A stretch of 64,000 nucleotides of DNA, taken from contig NZ_FMWL01000007.1 of the NCBI RefSeq assembly GCF_900103005.1, positions 1 to 64,000 on the forward strand. The letters are read 5' to 3'. The DNA comes from Acidaminobacter hydrogenoformans DSM 2784 (GTDB taxonomy: Bacteria > Bacillota > Clostridia > Peptostreptococcales > Acidaminobacteraceae). Position numbers and translations under genes: made by a program. This document shows, piece by piece, positions 1 to 7,738 of this stretch (positions are counted from its first letter, which is position 1; each line of letters opens with the position of its first letter). Under the pieces are notes generated by a model. The model saw nothing but the letters and a program-made list of their open reading frames with translations. It was not told the origin of the DNA and ran no database searches.

Positions 1-1
1 T

Positions 2-169
2 TTTTCAAAGGTTAAAGATGGTCTCGCTTATGATCGGTTTCGTCGTAGGGGTATGAAAAAAATAGTGGCGGATATGATGATGGTTGCTATGGCAATAAAT
101 CTGAATAAGCTTCATAGCAAAATCCAAAACAACCAAACCGGCATTATCGAGTACAAAAAAGCAGCTTAG
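2..169 (+). CDS. DDE transposase, C-terminal fragment (cut by window edge)
   Basis: The window opens inside this frame, and 55 codons remain before TAG. They read YDRFRRRGMKK followed by an amphipathic stretch ending in NLNKLHSK. This is the usual tail of IS1182/IS5-group DDE transposases (family pattern RRGxxK...A.NL.KL). The catalytic DDE residues would lie upstream of position 1, so activity cannot be judged. No other transposase gene was seen in the window. The family level is inferred from the tail only. Confidence 0.7.
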   Translation, partial: FSKVKDGLAYDRFRRRGMKKIVADMMMVAMAINLNKLHSKIQNNQTGIIEYKKAA

Positions 170-284
170 ACCAGATATTTAAAAATACGGTGAATAGGCT
201 TTATTGTCGACCCTATAATTCAAGATCTCATGGATGGTTTGTCAATAAGCAAAATTATTGAAAGTCAGTAATTCCAATTGGCGT

Positions 285-338
285 AAAAAAAGAGTTGCTG
301 TGAAACTAAATGTTATAGTTTCGCAACAACTCCTTTTT
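285..338. terminator. Bidirectional hairpin after the transposase
   Basis: An A-rich run and GAGTTGCTGTGAAAC (about 291-306) pair with GTTTCGCAACAACTC (318-332), followed by CTTTTT. The T-tracts on both strands make it a terminator for the transposase and for the 52-aa gene that converges on it. It may also be the right-hand end of the IS element; the matching left end is outside the window. Confidence 0.6.
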
Positions 339-368
339 GAATAGTATTCTATATCCCAAAGCTTTGAC

Positions 369-527
369 TTAGCGCCGGCGCGCGAAAAAAAATGGAGATG
401 CGAGGGTGAAGCCGACCAAAATTCCAGCGCCTGCTTTAATATACGAGCCTTGGAAGAGGTAGATGATACCAAAAATGATCAGGGCAATGCCTGCAAGCAG
501 CGGCGCGTAAAATTTAAGTTTTGTCAT
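369..527 (-). CDS. Small two-helix membrane protein, 52 aa
   Basis: The frame begins MTKLKFYAPLLAGIALIIFG and ends FFFARRR, with ATG at 527. A strong site AGGAGG lies 9 nt upstream on the minus strand. Two hydrophobic segments (about residues 8-24 and 31-48) are separated by a short polar turn with a Lys and close with a positive tail, so an N-in/C-in double-pass topology is expected. It is last in a row of minus-strand genes, 61 nt after the M24 peptidase. I do not recognise a family. The good ribosome site and clean hydrophobic pattern argue that it is real. Confidence 0.6.
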   Translation of the reverse strand: MTKLKFYAPLLAGIALIIFGIIYLFQGSYIKAGAGILVGFTLASPFFFARRR

Positions 528-588
528 GTCGTCGTCCTCCTGAAGGAAAGTGTGTGCGAAGCTTGTCTTACTTACTGGCAGTGCCTGG

Positions 589-1671
589 TTATCCTATGAC
601 CACAAGATCCTTGGTGAAGTGATTAAGGACTTCACAGCCAGTATCCGTGACGAGGACGAGATCCTCGATTCGGACGCCAAATTCAGTGTCAAGATAGATA
701 CCGGGTTCAATGGAAAAGATCATGCCTGGCTCAAGGCGGGCGGTGTTGCCTGAGGAGACGTCGCCAAACTCGTGAACCTCAAGGCCAATGGCGTGGCCTG
801 TGCGGTGTGTGAAGTAAGGCCCATAGCCTCCCTCTTCAATAATTTTTCGGGCGGCGGCATCAATGTCGCAAAAGCGAGCACCTGGGCGCACTTCCTCTAT
901 GGCTGCCAAGTTAGCCTTTCGAACGAGCTCGTAAACTTCCCGGGCCTTGTCAGAAACCGTTTTGTAGAAAAATGTACGGGTCATGTCAGAACAATAGTCC
1001 TCCTTAACGCAGCCAATGTCGCAAATAATGGCATCCCCAGGCTTTAACCGGGTGGAGCCTGTATCATGATGGGGAAGGGCGGCGTTGGCGCCAAAGGCTA
1101 TGATAGGTGTGAAGGACAGGTCGTCTGCGCCTAAGCTGCGATAAGCTTCCTTCAAGACGGCGCTAAGCTCAAGCTCTGTGGCGTCATGAGAGACCGCCTC
1201 CTGAAGCAGCTGCATTGCTTGATCATTCAGCGCGGAGGCTTTTCTCATAAGATGCTGCTCCGCCTGATCTTTGACCATCCGGATCGAATCAATGGTAAAC
1301 GAGCCATTGATAAATGAAGCGTGAGGCAGCTTTTCCATCAGTGGCAGCAAAAAACGGGCTGGCCAGTTTTTGTCGACACCTATGTCGCCTTCATCTGCCA
1401 TGAGCTCGGCCAAGATCGAAACGCCGTCCTCCGTGTCTTTGAAGTATTTAAGCGTGAGCCCGGAGTCTGTCTGTAAAGCCAGCGGAAATAGCGCGTTCAG
1501 CAGTAAGATTTTGGCGCCATTTAAATTTAGATAAAGAACGAGCAGCCGCTCTCCAGGGTGAATCCATTCGCCGGTGAGATAATAAATTGACGCTGGGTCA
1601 GATACAATCAGCTGTGCCATGTGTTGCTTTCGCATCTGATTTGTCACTGCGTTTAGTCTCGTTTGGTTCAC
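589..1671 (-). CDS. M24 family Xaa-Pro peptidase (PepQ/PepP-like)
   Basis: Cytosolic metallopeptidase expected to cleave X-Pro bonds. The protein has 360 residues: an N-terminal creatinase-like domain (1-130) and a C-terminal pita-bread domain. The five metal ligands are visible: D218 (CDIG), D229 (CSDMTRTF), H293 (TGHAIG), E322 (IEPGIY) and E336 (RIEDL). H201/H202 sit in the usual HHDTG loop. Length fits the PepQ/YpdF/YqhT group. It lies 157 nt beyond the ABC-F gene with a terminator between them, so it is probably transcribed separately. Substrate preference (dipeptide or longer) cannot be told. Confidence 0.9.
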   Translation of the reverse strand: MNQTRLNAVTNQMRKQHMAQLIVSDPASIYYLTGEWIHPGERLLVLYLNLNGAKILLLNALFPLALQTDSGLTLKYFKDTEDGVSILAELMADEGDIGVDKNWPARFLLPLMEKLPHASFINGSFTIDSIRMVKDQAEQHLMRKASALNDQAMQLLQEAVSHDATELELSAVLKEAYRSLGADDLSFTPIIAFGANAALPHHDTGSTRLKPGDAIICDIGCVKEDYCSDMTRTFFYKTVSDKAREVYELVRKANLAAIEEVRPGARFCDIDAAARKIIEEGGYGPYFTHRTGHAIGLEVHEFGDVSSGNTARLEPGMIFSIEPGIYLDTEFGVRIEDLVLVTDTGCEVLNHFTKDLVVIG

Positions 1672-1764
1672 TGCAACCCCTCCATGTCCAGAGATAGTTT
1701 AATTATAACAGTTTGGCCGTGGCACAGGTACTAAAGATTGCTAACACAGGCAAAACAAAAAAAA

Positions 1765-1816
1765 GAAGCGGGTGCCCAAGCTTAAGCTCACTGTTAAAGC
1801 TTACTGACACCGCTTC
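1765..1816 (-). terminator. Intrinsic terminator of the ABC-F gene
   Basis: Read on the minus strand, GAAGCGGTG (from 1816) pairs with the bulged complement CACCCGCTTC ending at 1765, with AAGCTT arms extending the stem inside. An almost unbroken T-run (1764 to 1751) follows. It lies 12 nt past the stop of the ABC-F gene. Confidence 0.75.
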
Positions 1817-1827
1817 CTATAGTAGAA

Positions 1828-3417
1828 TTATTTTCCTTTGCTTTCGAGATATTCGTCGAACGTCATCAGCTTGTCGACCATACCTGCTGGAGAGAGCTCA
1901 ATGATTCGGTTGGCCACCGTCTGGATGAGCTCGTGGTCGTGTGAGGACAGCAGGATATTGCTGCTGTATGCGCCAAGACCATTATTCAACGCGGTGATAG
2001 ATTCCAGGTCAAGGTGATTTGTAGGCTGATCGAGGACCAGGACGTTGGCCCCGGACATCATCATCCTTGAAAGCATACAGCGGACCCGCTCCCCGCCGGA
2101 AAGGACTGTAGCGGATTTAAGCGCTTCCTCGCCGGAGAAGAGCATGCGGCCAAGGAAGCCGCGGATATACGTCGCGTCCTTCTCCACAGAATATTGTCTC
2201 AGCCAGTCGACCAGGTTGAGGTCCACGTCGTTAAAGAATTCAGAGTTGTCTTTGGGGAAATAAGATTTGGTGATTGTGACACCCCACTTGACAGTGCCAG
2301 CGTCAGGCTCCAGCTCGCCCATGAGCACTTTGAAAAGCACCGTGTTCACCAGCTCGTTGTCTCCAACAAACGCAATTTTGTCGCCTTTACGGACTGAAAA
2401 GGTGACATCTTTAAACATCAGTTCGCCATCAATAGACTTGGTCAAATTTTCAACAATCAGGATGTCATTGCCAACCTCGCGGTCCGGCTTGAAGCCTACA
2501 AACGGATAGCGCCTTGTGGAAGGCTGAATGTCATCCAGCGAAATTTTATCGAGAAGCTTTTTCCTGGAAGTCGCCTGCTTTGATTTTGAAGCGTTCGCGC
2601 TGAACCGGGCAATAAATTCCTGAAGCTGCTTGATTTTTTCTTCCTTCTTGCGGTTTTGATCCTTTGACATCTGCAGTGCCAGCTGGCTGGACTCGTACCA
2701 GAAGTCGTAGTTCCCAACGAACATTTTGATCTTTCCAAAGTCGACGTCCGTGACATGGGTACATACCTTGTTCAGGAAGTGCCGGTCATGGGAGACGACT
2801 ATGACAGTGCCTTCAAAATCAATCAGAAAATCCTCCAGCCAGTTGATGGACTGAATGTCGAGGTTGTTCGTAGGCTCGTCCAGAATCAGGACCCCAGGCT
2901 TACCAAACAAAGCCTGCGCCAGTAAAACTTTAACTTTTTCCGAGCCCATGAGCTCGGACATTTTTTTTGCGTGCATATCTGTCGTGATGCCAAGGCCCTG
3001 AAGCAGGGCAGAAGCTTCAGCTTCAGCCTCCCAGCCGCCCATTTCAGCGAATTCATGCTCGAGCTCGGCGGCACGCATGCCGTCCTCATCAGAAAAGTCT
3101 TCTTTCATGTAAACCGCGTCTTTTTCTTTCATAACCTCGCTGAGGCGTGGATTGCCCAAAATGACGGTCTCCATGACTTCGTTTTGTTCGAATTCAAAGT
3201 GGTCCTGCTTCAGGACAGACAAACGCGTCCCAGATGCGACAATGACTTCGCCCGTATTGGGTTCCAGGTCGCCGGACAAAATTTTCAAGAAGGTACTTTT
3301 TCCTGCACCGTTCGCGCCTATGACCCCGTAGCAGTTTCCCGGGATAAATTTTAAGTTGACATCTTCAAAAAGCTTGCGTTCGCCGAAGCGCAAACTGACG
3401 TTGGATACCGTGATCAC
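1828..3417 (-). CDS. ykpA: ABC-F ATPase of the YkpA/YbiT type, with Gln in the second Walker B
   Basis: Cytosolic ribosome-associated ABC-F protein (529 aa): two ATPase domains joined by a charged linker (about 240-300), no membrane segments. Domain 1 has Walker A GANGAGKS (34-41), Walker B LILDEP (E181) and the degenerate signature typical of this subgroup (MGSEKVKV). Domain 2 has NELVNTV where Walker A GxGK(S/T) would be. To my knowledge B. subtilis YkpA is similar there (NELAVTT). Domain 2 also has signature LSGGERVR (439-446). Unusually, the second Walker B reads VLDQPTNHLD, so the catalytic Glu is Q464. Start is GTG at 3417 with GAGGAAG upstream. It probably acts in translation, but the exact role is unknown. 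Confidence 0.9.
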   Translation of the reverse strand: MITVSNVSLRFGERKLFEDVNLKFIPGNCYGVIGANGAGKSTFLKILSGDLEPNTGEVIVASGTRLSVLKQDHFEFEQNEVMETVILGNPRLSEVMKEKDAVYMKEDFSDEDGMRAAELEHEFAEMGGWEAEAEASALLQGLGITTDMHAKKMSELMGSEKVKVLLAQALFGKPGVLILDEPTNNLDIQSINWLEDFLIDFEGTVIVVSHDRHFLNKVCTHVTDVDFGKIKMFVGNYDFWYESSQLALQMSKDQNRKKEEKIKQLQEFIARFSANASKSKQATSRKKLLDKISLDDIQPSTRRYPFVGFKPDREVGNDILIVENLTKSIDGELMFKDVTFSVRKGDKIAFVGDNELVNTVLFKVLMGELEPDAGTVKWGVTITKSYFPKDNSEFFNDVDLNLVDWLRQYSVEKDATYIRGFLGRMLFSGEEALKSATVLSGGERVRCMLSRMMMSGANVLVLDQPTNHLDLESITALNNGLGAYSSNILLSSHDHELIQTVANRIIELSPAGMVDKLMTFDEYLESKGK

Positions 3418-3636
3418 AATGCATCTTCCTCATTTCGTATTTTGTTGGTGAGTTGAGTTTTCTTTATACAACATTGTATTATATCACAAAATTCTCTTGG
3501 AAAATTAAAAAATAAACAACCTTGGTCCAAAGCAGTATTCTCCGGTGCTTTGCCGATGGTCTCAAGAGGCCCCCCAACCCAAACGCATCTCCACCCCCAA
3601 ACAACCTGAATTCCTTGTTTTTCAGTGAAATTCACA

Positions 3637-3665
3637 TTGTGACTAAATTTACAGCATGTTATACT
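3637..3665 (+). promoter_or_regulatory. Sigma-A promoter of the tup operon leader
   Basis: TTGTGA at 3637-3642 and TATACT at 3660-3665 are separated by exactly 17 nt. This would start a transcript near 3672 and give a leader of about 300 nt before tupA. It is the best promoter in the 554-nt gap between the divergent ykpA and tupA genes. The part nearer ykpA (3418-3630) shows nothing I can name. Confidence 0.55.
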
Positions 3666-3704
3666 TAACTCAGCGGTTCACAATTTCATCAGTGCTTTTT
3701 TCGA

Positions 3705-3800
3705 GCTGAAAGACCTAACACGCACCTTGCGTCATGGTGTTCAGCCGCCGGGTCACAGGAGAAATCCTGCGGCCTCCCACTTGAGGAAAGGAAAAAGCCC
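3705..3800 (+). ncRNA. Probable Moco/Tuco riboswitch upstream of tupA
   Basis: A highly foldable block: hairpin ACGCA-CCT-TGCGT (3720-3732); CAGGA-GAAA-TCCTG (3756-3769, GNRA-type loop) nested in CCGC...GCGG; then GGCCTCCCACTTGAGG with AAAGGAAAAAGCC closing GGC/GCC (3771-3798). The GGCCTCCCACT...GAGGAAAGG block resembles, as I remember it, the conserved core of the molybdenum/tungsten cofactor RNA motif. The location upstream of a tungstate importer and cofactor genes fits a Moco/Tuco sensor. I could not run a covariance search, so the family is inferred. The structured leader itself is directly visible. Confidence 0.6.
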
Positions 3801-3914
3801 CATAGAATCATTTTAGGCACAAGGGTTTACATAGAGCGCAAGCGCTTTCTTCTTTAAAAAACCTATGGTGGCAGTACGCGTCATAAGTACTGAATTGCTT
3901 AAAATGTCTCATTT

Positions 3915-3945
3915 AGGGCGTCCTTTTTTTGAGGATGTTTTTTTA
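3915..3945 (+). terminator. Terminator-like hairpin in the tupA leader
   Basis: GTCCT (about 3919-3923) pairs with AGGAT (3932-3936) around a T-rich loop, followed by a second T-run up to 3944. It lies between the candidate aptamer and the tupA ribosome site (AAGGAGG near 3959). It could be the expression platform of the riboswitch. A second small stem, AGCGCAAGCGCT followed by TTCTTCTTT, lies at 3834-3854. Confidence 0.45.
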
Positions 3946-3971
3946 TCCCCAAAATCTAAGGAGGCAACGTT

Positions 3972-4904
3972 ATGAAATCAACAATTAACTCAAAATCAAA
4001 AAAATCTTTAACCCGTTGGATGCTGGCAGTGCTGATCACTATGATGGTGTTCGCCGCTGGCTGCAGCCAGCCAGCCCCGGCAGAAACGCCTGCTGAGACA
4101 CCAGCGGAAACCCCTGCTGAGACACCTGCAGAAGCAACACTTCCTTCTCTTGAGGGTCAAACCCTCATTCTTTCCACTACGACCAGCACACAAGACAGCG
4201 GCCTTCTCGACTTTATCCTTCCGGATTTTGAAGCGAAGACAGGCGCGGAAGTTAAAGTTGTCGCTGTAGGTTCGGGCGCTGCAATTCAAATGGGTGTAGA
4301 TGGTGAAGCAGACGTCCTTCTGGTCCATGCCAAAGCAGACGAGGAGAAATTCGTCGCTGAGGGTCACGGTATCCAGCGTTTTTCTGTTATGTACAATGAT
4401 TTTGTCATTGTAGGACCTCCAGCGGATCCAGCCGGTCTCAAGGCGGCGTCTTTTGCAAATGCCGGCGAGGCGCTCAAGCAAATCATGGATAACGGCGGTT
4501 CGTTTGTATCCAGGGGTGATGATTCCGGAACCCACAAAAAAGAAAACAGCCTTTGGAAGCTGGTCGAAATGACACCGGAAGGCGATTCGTACATCTCTGC
4601 CGGCAAAGGCATGGGAGATGTCCTCCAAATGACCTCTGAGCTCCAGGCTTATACTATGACGGACCGCGCGACTTATCTCAGCATGAAAGACAATCTTGAA
4701 CTGGAAATCGTGACGGAAGGCCTTGATGGTTTATTAAATCCATATGGCGTCATAGCTGTCAATCCGGACAAGAATGACCAGATTAACGCTGAAGCTGCTC
4801 AGGCCTTTGTCGACTGGATTGTTTCTGATGAAACGCAGACTCTGATCAGTGAATTTGGCGTTGAGAAGTTTGGCGCGCCGCTCTTTTTTCCAGACGCTGA
4901 GTAA
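3972..4904 (+). CDS. tupA: Tungstate-binding lipoprotein TupA
   Basis: Binding protein of a tungstate ABC importer, anchored outside the membrane as a lipoprotein. The 310-aa protein has a charged start, a hydrophobic signal and lipobox AAGC (Cys31). A linker with four PAET-type repeats (about 35-55) follows. The mature domain opens with STTTSTQDSGLLD, a TupA/ModA-like hallmark, and has GSGAAIQMG and DVLLVHA further on. Start is ATG with AAGGAGG 7 nt upstream. It heads an operon with tupB, tupC and cofactor genes, and the leader suggests cofactor feedback. TupA-type proteins prefer tungstate over molybdate; that preference is inferred from the family. Confidence 0.93.
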   Translation: MKSTINSKSKKSLTRWMLAVLITMMVFAAGCSQPAPAETPAETPAETPAETPAEATLPSLEGQTLILSTTTSTQDSGLLDFILPDFEAKTGAEVKVVAVGSGAAIQMGVDGEADVLLVHAKADEEKFVAEGHGIQRFSVMYNDFVIVGPPADPAGLKAASFANAGEALKQIMDNGGSFVSRGDDSGTHKKENSLWKLVEMTPEGDSYISAGKGMGDVLQMTSELQAYTMTDRATYLSMKDNLELEIVTEGLDGLLNPYGVIAVNPDKNDQINAEAAQAFVDWIVSDETQTLISEFGVEKFGAPLFFPDAE

Positions 4905-4956
4905 AAAAACTGTGAACCGCTGCTGTATTAAAATGGATTTAGAAGTTGACTGCTTG

Positions 4957-4990
4957 GGGGCTCAAACGCTTTCGTTGGCAGATTGAGCCC
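4957..4990 (+). promoter_or_regulatory. Stem-loop between tupA and tupB
   Basis: GGGCTCAA (4958-4965) pairs with TTGAGCCC (4983-4990) with no T-tract after it, inside the 162-nt gap between tupA and tupB. It is not a normal terminator. It more likely protects the 3' end of a processed tupA message and so raises binding protein over permease. Confidence 0.55.
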
Positions 4991-5066
4991 TGGGCAGGCT
5001 TCATAAGTGATTTAATCAAACATTCTCCAATGTGTTAGTAAAAGATCCAAAAGGGAGGCGAGCAGA

Positions 5067-5759
5067 TTGGATTATATAGCGGACGGATTTGTGCAGGCTT
5101 TTCAACTGCTGGCGTCCTTTGATCCAGAGGTTTATGGTGTCATAGGCCTGTCGCTGATTGTTTCAACGCTGTCAGCACTGATCGCAGGGGTTCTGGGAAC
5201 AGTGTCCGGAATCTATACAGGGCTCAAGTCCTTTAGAGGTAAGCGGCTGTTTGCAAGAGTACTTTATACAATGATGGGGCTGCCTCCAGTTGTCGTGGGA
5301 CTTTTAGTCGCTCTGGCCCTGTCCCGGCGTGGCCCGCTTGGAACGCTGGAGCTCATTTTCACACCGACGGCTATGATCATTGCGCAGGTCATACTCGTCA
5401 CACCAATTGTGACAGGTATCGTCTTCAATGTAGCGGTAAAACGTGGCCGTGAGGTATACGAGCTCGGAAAAACTTTGGGTGGCGGTCCGCTTGACCTGCT
5501 TAAGCTTTTCATAAAAGAATTGAGAGTGGAGCTTCTCGCGGCTTATGTGACAGGTTTTGGCCGGGCGGTTTCCGAGGTGGGTGCCGTTATGATAGTTGGG
5601 GGCAACATCAAAGGCCATACACGGGTCATGACGACCTATATTGCCATGAACAACAGCATGGGCAATTATGCCCAGTCTATTGCCATGGCTATTGTACTGC
5701 TCGCGCTCGCTTTCCTGGCTAATGCCTTTGTCTATCACGCCGCCGGGGAGGAAATCTGA
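5067..5759 (+). CDS. tupB: Tungstate ABC transporter permease TupB
   Basis: Integral membrane subunit of the tungstate importer (230 aa), with five to six hydrophobic segments and a cytoplasmic EAA-type loop (YELGKTLGGGPLDLLKLF, about 133-150) that docks on TupC. The C-terminal part GRAVSEVGAVMIVGGNI is characteristic of TupB/ModB permeases. Start is TTG at 5067, 8 nt after GGGAGG. Its stop overlaps the start of tupC (ATGA), so translation is coupled. Confidence 0.92.
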   Translation: MDYIADGFVQAFQLLASFDPEVYGVIGLSLIVSTLSALIAGVLGTVSGIYTGLKSFRGKRLFARVLYTMMGLPPVVVGLLVALALSRRGPLGTLELIFTPTAMIIAQVILVTPIVTGIVFNVAVKRGREVYELGKTLGGGPLDLLKLFIKELRVELLAAYVTGFGRAVSEVGAVMIVGGNIKGHTRVMTTYIAMNNSMGNYAQSIAMAIVLLALAFLANAFVYHAAGEEI

Positions 5760-6424
5760 TGGAACTCATAATGGAAAAAGTTCAGAAGCGTTATGGAAAG
5801 CGCCATTTATTTGATATTGAAAATCTCAGACTGCCTTCCGGGGGACTTTATGGTCTGATGGGACCCAACGGCGCCGGCAAGACCACCTTGCTGAAAATGG
5901 TGGCGGGACTGGGCCGGCCGGATCATGGCGGGTTTCTATATGACGGGATCCCTTGGCATAAAGGTCTGTTTAAAGACATAACCTATTTAAGCCAAAAGGC
6001 TTATATGATGAATGCGACTGTAAAGGAAAATATTGCCTGGCCACTTGAAGTGCGGGGCATTGGGACGAAAGAACGCGAGATTAGGATTCAGCAGGCGCTC
6101 GAGCGCATGGAGATTCCCGAGCTCGCAGACCGAAAAGCAACGACCCTGTCCGGGGGAGAAGCCCAAAAGGTCGCCTTTGCCAGAGCCCTGGTTTTCAAGC
6201 CAAAGCTTCTTCTCATGGACGAGCCTGCTGCCAGTCTGGATAAACAAGCCAACGCGCTGTTTGAATCCAGAATGCTGCAGTATCATGAGGAGACAAACGC
6301 GACTGTAATTTTTATTACCCATAGCGCGGAACAGGCACAAAGATGCTGCAAAGAACTGCTGTGGCTCGAAGATGGGAAGATTGAAGCCGCTCCGCCGCAC
6401 GTCCCACTACAAATCATGAGGTGA
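5759..6424 (+). CDS. tupC: Tungstate ABC transporter ATPase TupC
   Basis: Cytoplasmic ATPase of the tungstate importer (221 aa). Walker A GPNGAGKT (35-42), Q-loop near LSQK (77-80), signature LSGGE (130-134), Walker B LLMDEP (151-156) and H-loop ITHS are all intact. It lacks the C-terminal molybdate-binding (TOBE) domain of ModC, as expected for TupC. It overlaps tupB by one base and is followed after 6 nt by moeA, whose ribosome site GAGGTGAT lies over the tupC stop. Confidence 0.92.
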   Translation: MELIMEKVQKRYGKRHLFDIENLRLPSGGLYGLMGPNGAGKTTLLKMVAGLGRPDHGGFLYDGIPWHKGLFKDITYLSQKAYMMNATVKENIAWPLEVRGIGTKEREIRIQQALERMEIPELADRKATTLSGGEAQKVAFARALVFKPKLLLMDEPAASLDKQANALFESRMLQYHEETNATVIFITHSAEQAQRCCKELLWLEDGKIEAAPPHVPLQIMR

Positions 6425-6430
6425 TCACTT

Positions 6431-7714
6431 TTGGATCTTTTCAATGTACTGACGTTGACTGAAATCACGAAAAGGTTGGAGGACACATTTATAAGCAGCC
6501 TTCTTCCAACAGAAACGCTGCCTTTGAATCAGGCACTGGGCAGAATTTTGGCTGATGACCTGACTGCGGCGGAGGATGTGCCCCATTTCTCAAGATCCGT
6601 CGTAGACGGCTATGCGGTCAGGGCTAAAGACACCTTTGGCGCAAGCGAAAGCATTCCGGGATTTCTCAGCGTCGTGGGCGCAGTTGAGATGGGGCATCCC
6701 GCAGCGCACGCTGTCAGAGCCGGCGAGGCGGTCTATGTGCCTACCGGCGGGGCGCTGCCGGAAGGGGCGGACGCCGTCGTTATGATAGAGTATACCGAGC
6801 CCTTTGGAGCGGGACAGATTGCGGTGCATAGACCATCGGCACCACTGGAAAATGTTATGTCCAAGGGGGACGACATCACCGTAGGTGAGACCGTTCTCAG
6901 GGGTGGCACCCGGCTGAGGCCTCAGGAGCTTGGCGTGCTTTCAGCCCTTGGCGTGAACAGTGTGACAGTCTTCGCGCCGCTTCAGGTCAGTGTGCTCTCA
7001 ACGGGGGATGAAATCGTCCCAATCCATGAAAAGCCCGCGGCAGGTCAAATCAGAGACATCAACAGCTACACCATCACGGGTCTGGTCGAAGCTGCCGGGG
7101 GTCGCGTCCGCAGGGCGAGCCTCGTTAAAGACGATTTTGACGCGTTGAAAGCAGCTGTCGCAGAGGCCATCACCGACAGCGATCTCGTGCTGCTGTCCGG
7201 CGGCAGCTCGGTGGGGGAAAAGGACTATACCCAGCGCGTTATACAGGCCTTTGAAGATTCGGAAATTTTGGCGCATGGTCTGGCCATAAAGCCAGGAAAA
7301 CCAACGGTTGTGGCAAGAATTGGAAGAGTTTCTGTCTTTGGCCTTCCGGGGCAGCCGGCCTCAGCCATGATGATCTTCAAGGCGGTGGTGGAGCCGCTTC
7401 TTCAAAAACTGACAGGGGCAAATGCTTTGCCGATGGTATCGCAAGCCACCACCAACCAGGAAGCCGCACTGTCCCCCAGCCTCAGCACCCGTTCGGTTTT
7501 AGCGGCCGCTTCTTCTAAGATCCACGCAGCGCCAGGAAGAACGACTTTTCAAATGGTTGCGCTGGAGATGAGATCCGGGGAGCTTTTCGCGGTGCCTGTG
7601 CATGGCAAGTCTGGCATGATCTCGCTGATGAGCCGGGCAGATGGGTACATTCAAATCGAGCCGGCCCAGGAAGGGATCCTTCAAAATCAAACTGTTCAGG
7701 TCATTCTGTTTTAG
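6431..7714 (+). CDS. moeA: Molybdopterin molybdotransferase MoeA
   Basis: Inserts molybdate or tungstate into adenylylated molybdopterin in the cytosol. At 427 aa it has the four-domain MoeA layout: SVVDGYAVRAKDT (N-terminal), GGALPEGADAVVMIEYTE, the MPT-binding part LSGGSSVGEKDYT and GLPGQPASAM, then a C-terminal beta-barrel. The consensus GLPGNP is GLPGQP here. Start is TTG with an excellent GAGGTGAT site 6 nt upstream. Its place between tungstate uptake genes and a second MoeA-like gene suggests that the two paralogs share, or divide, tungsten and molybdenum insertion. Confidence 0.92.
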   Translation: MDLFNVLTLTEITKRLEDTFISSLLPTETLPLNQALGRILADDLTAAEDVPHFSRSVVDGYAVRAKDTFGASESIPGFLSVVGAVEMGHPAAHAVRAGEAVYVPTGGALPEGADAVVMIEYTEPFGAGQIAVHRPSAPLENVMSKGDDITVGETVLRGGTRLRPQELGVLSALGVNSVTVFAPLQVSVLSTGDEIVPIHEKPAAGQIRDINSYTITGLVEAAGGRVRRASLVKDDFDALKAAVAEAITDSDLVLLSGGSSVGEKDYTQRVIQAFEDSEILAHGLAIKPGKPTVVARIGRVSVFGLPGQPASAMMIFKAVVEPLLQKLTGANALPMVSQATTNQEAALSPSLSTRSVLAAASSKIHAAPGRTTFQMVALEMRSGELFAVPVHGKSGMISLMSRADGYIQIEPAQEGILQNQTVQVILF

Positions 7715-7738
7715 CAAATTTTCCCGGAGGTGTCAGTG

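Noticed and set aside
4008-4628. Minus-strand frame opposite tupA
   Set aside because: Antisense shadow of the lipoprotein gene; Cys/Arg-rich composition is typical of a reversed GC-rich frame.
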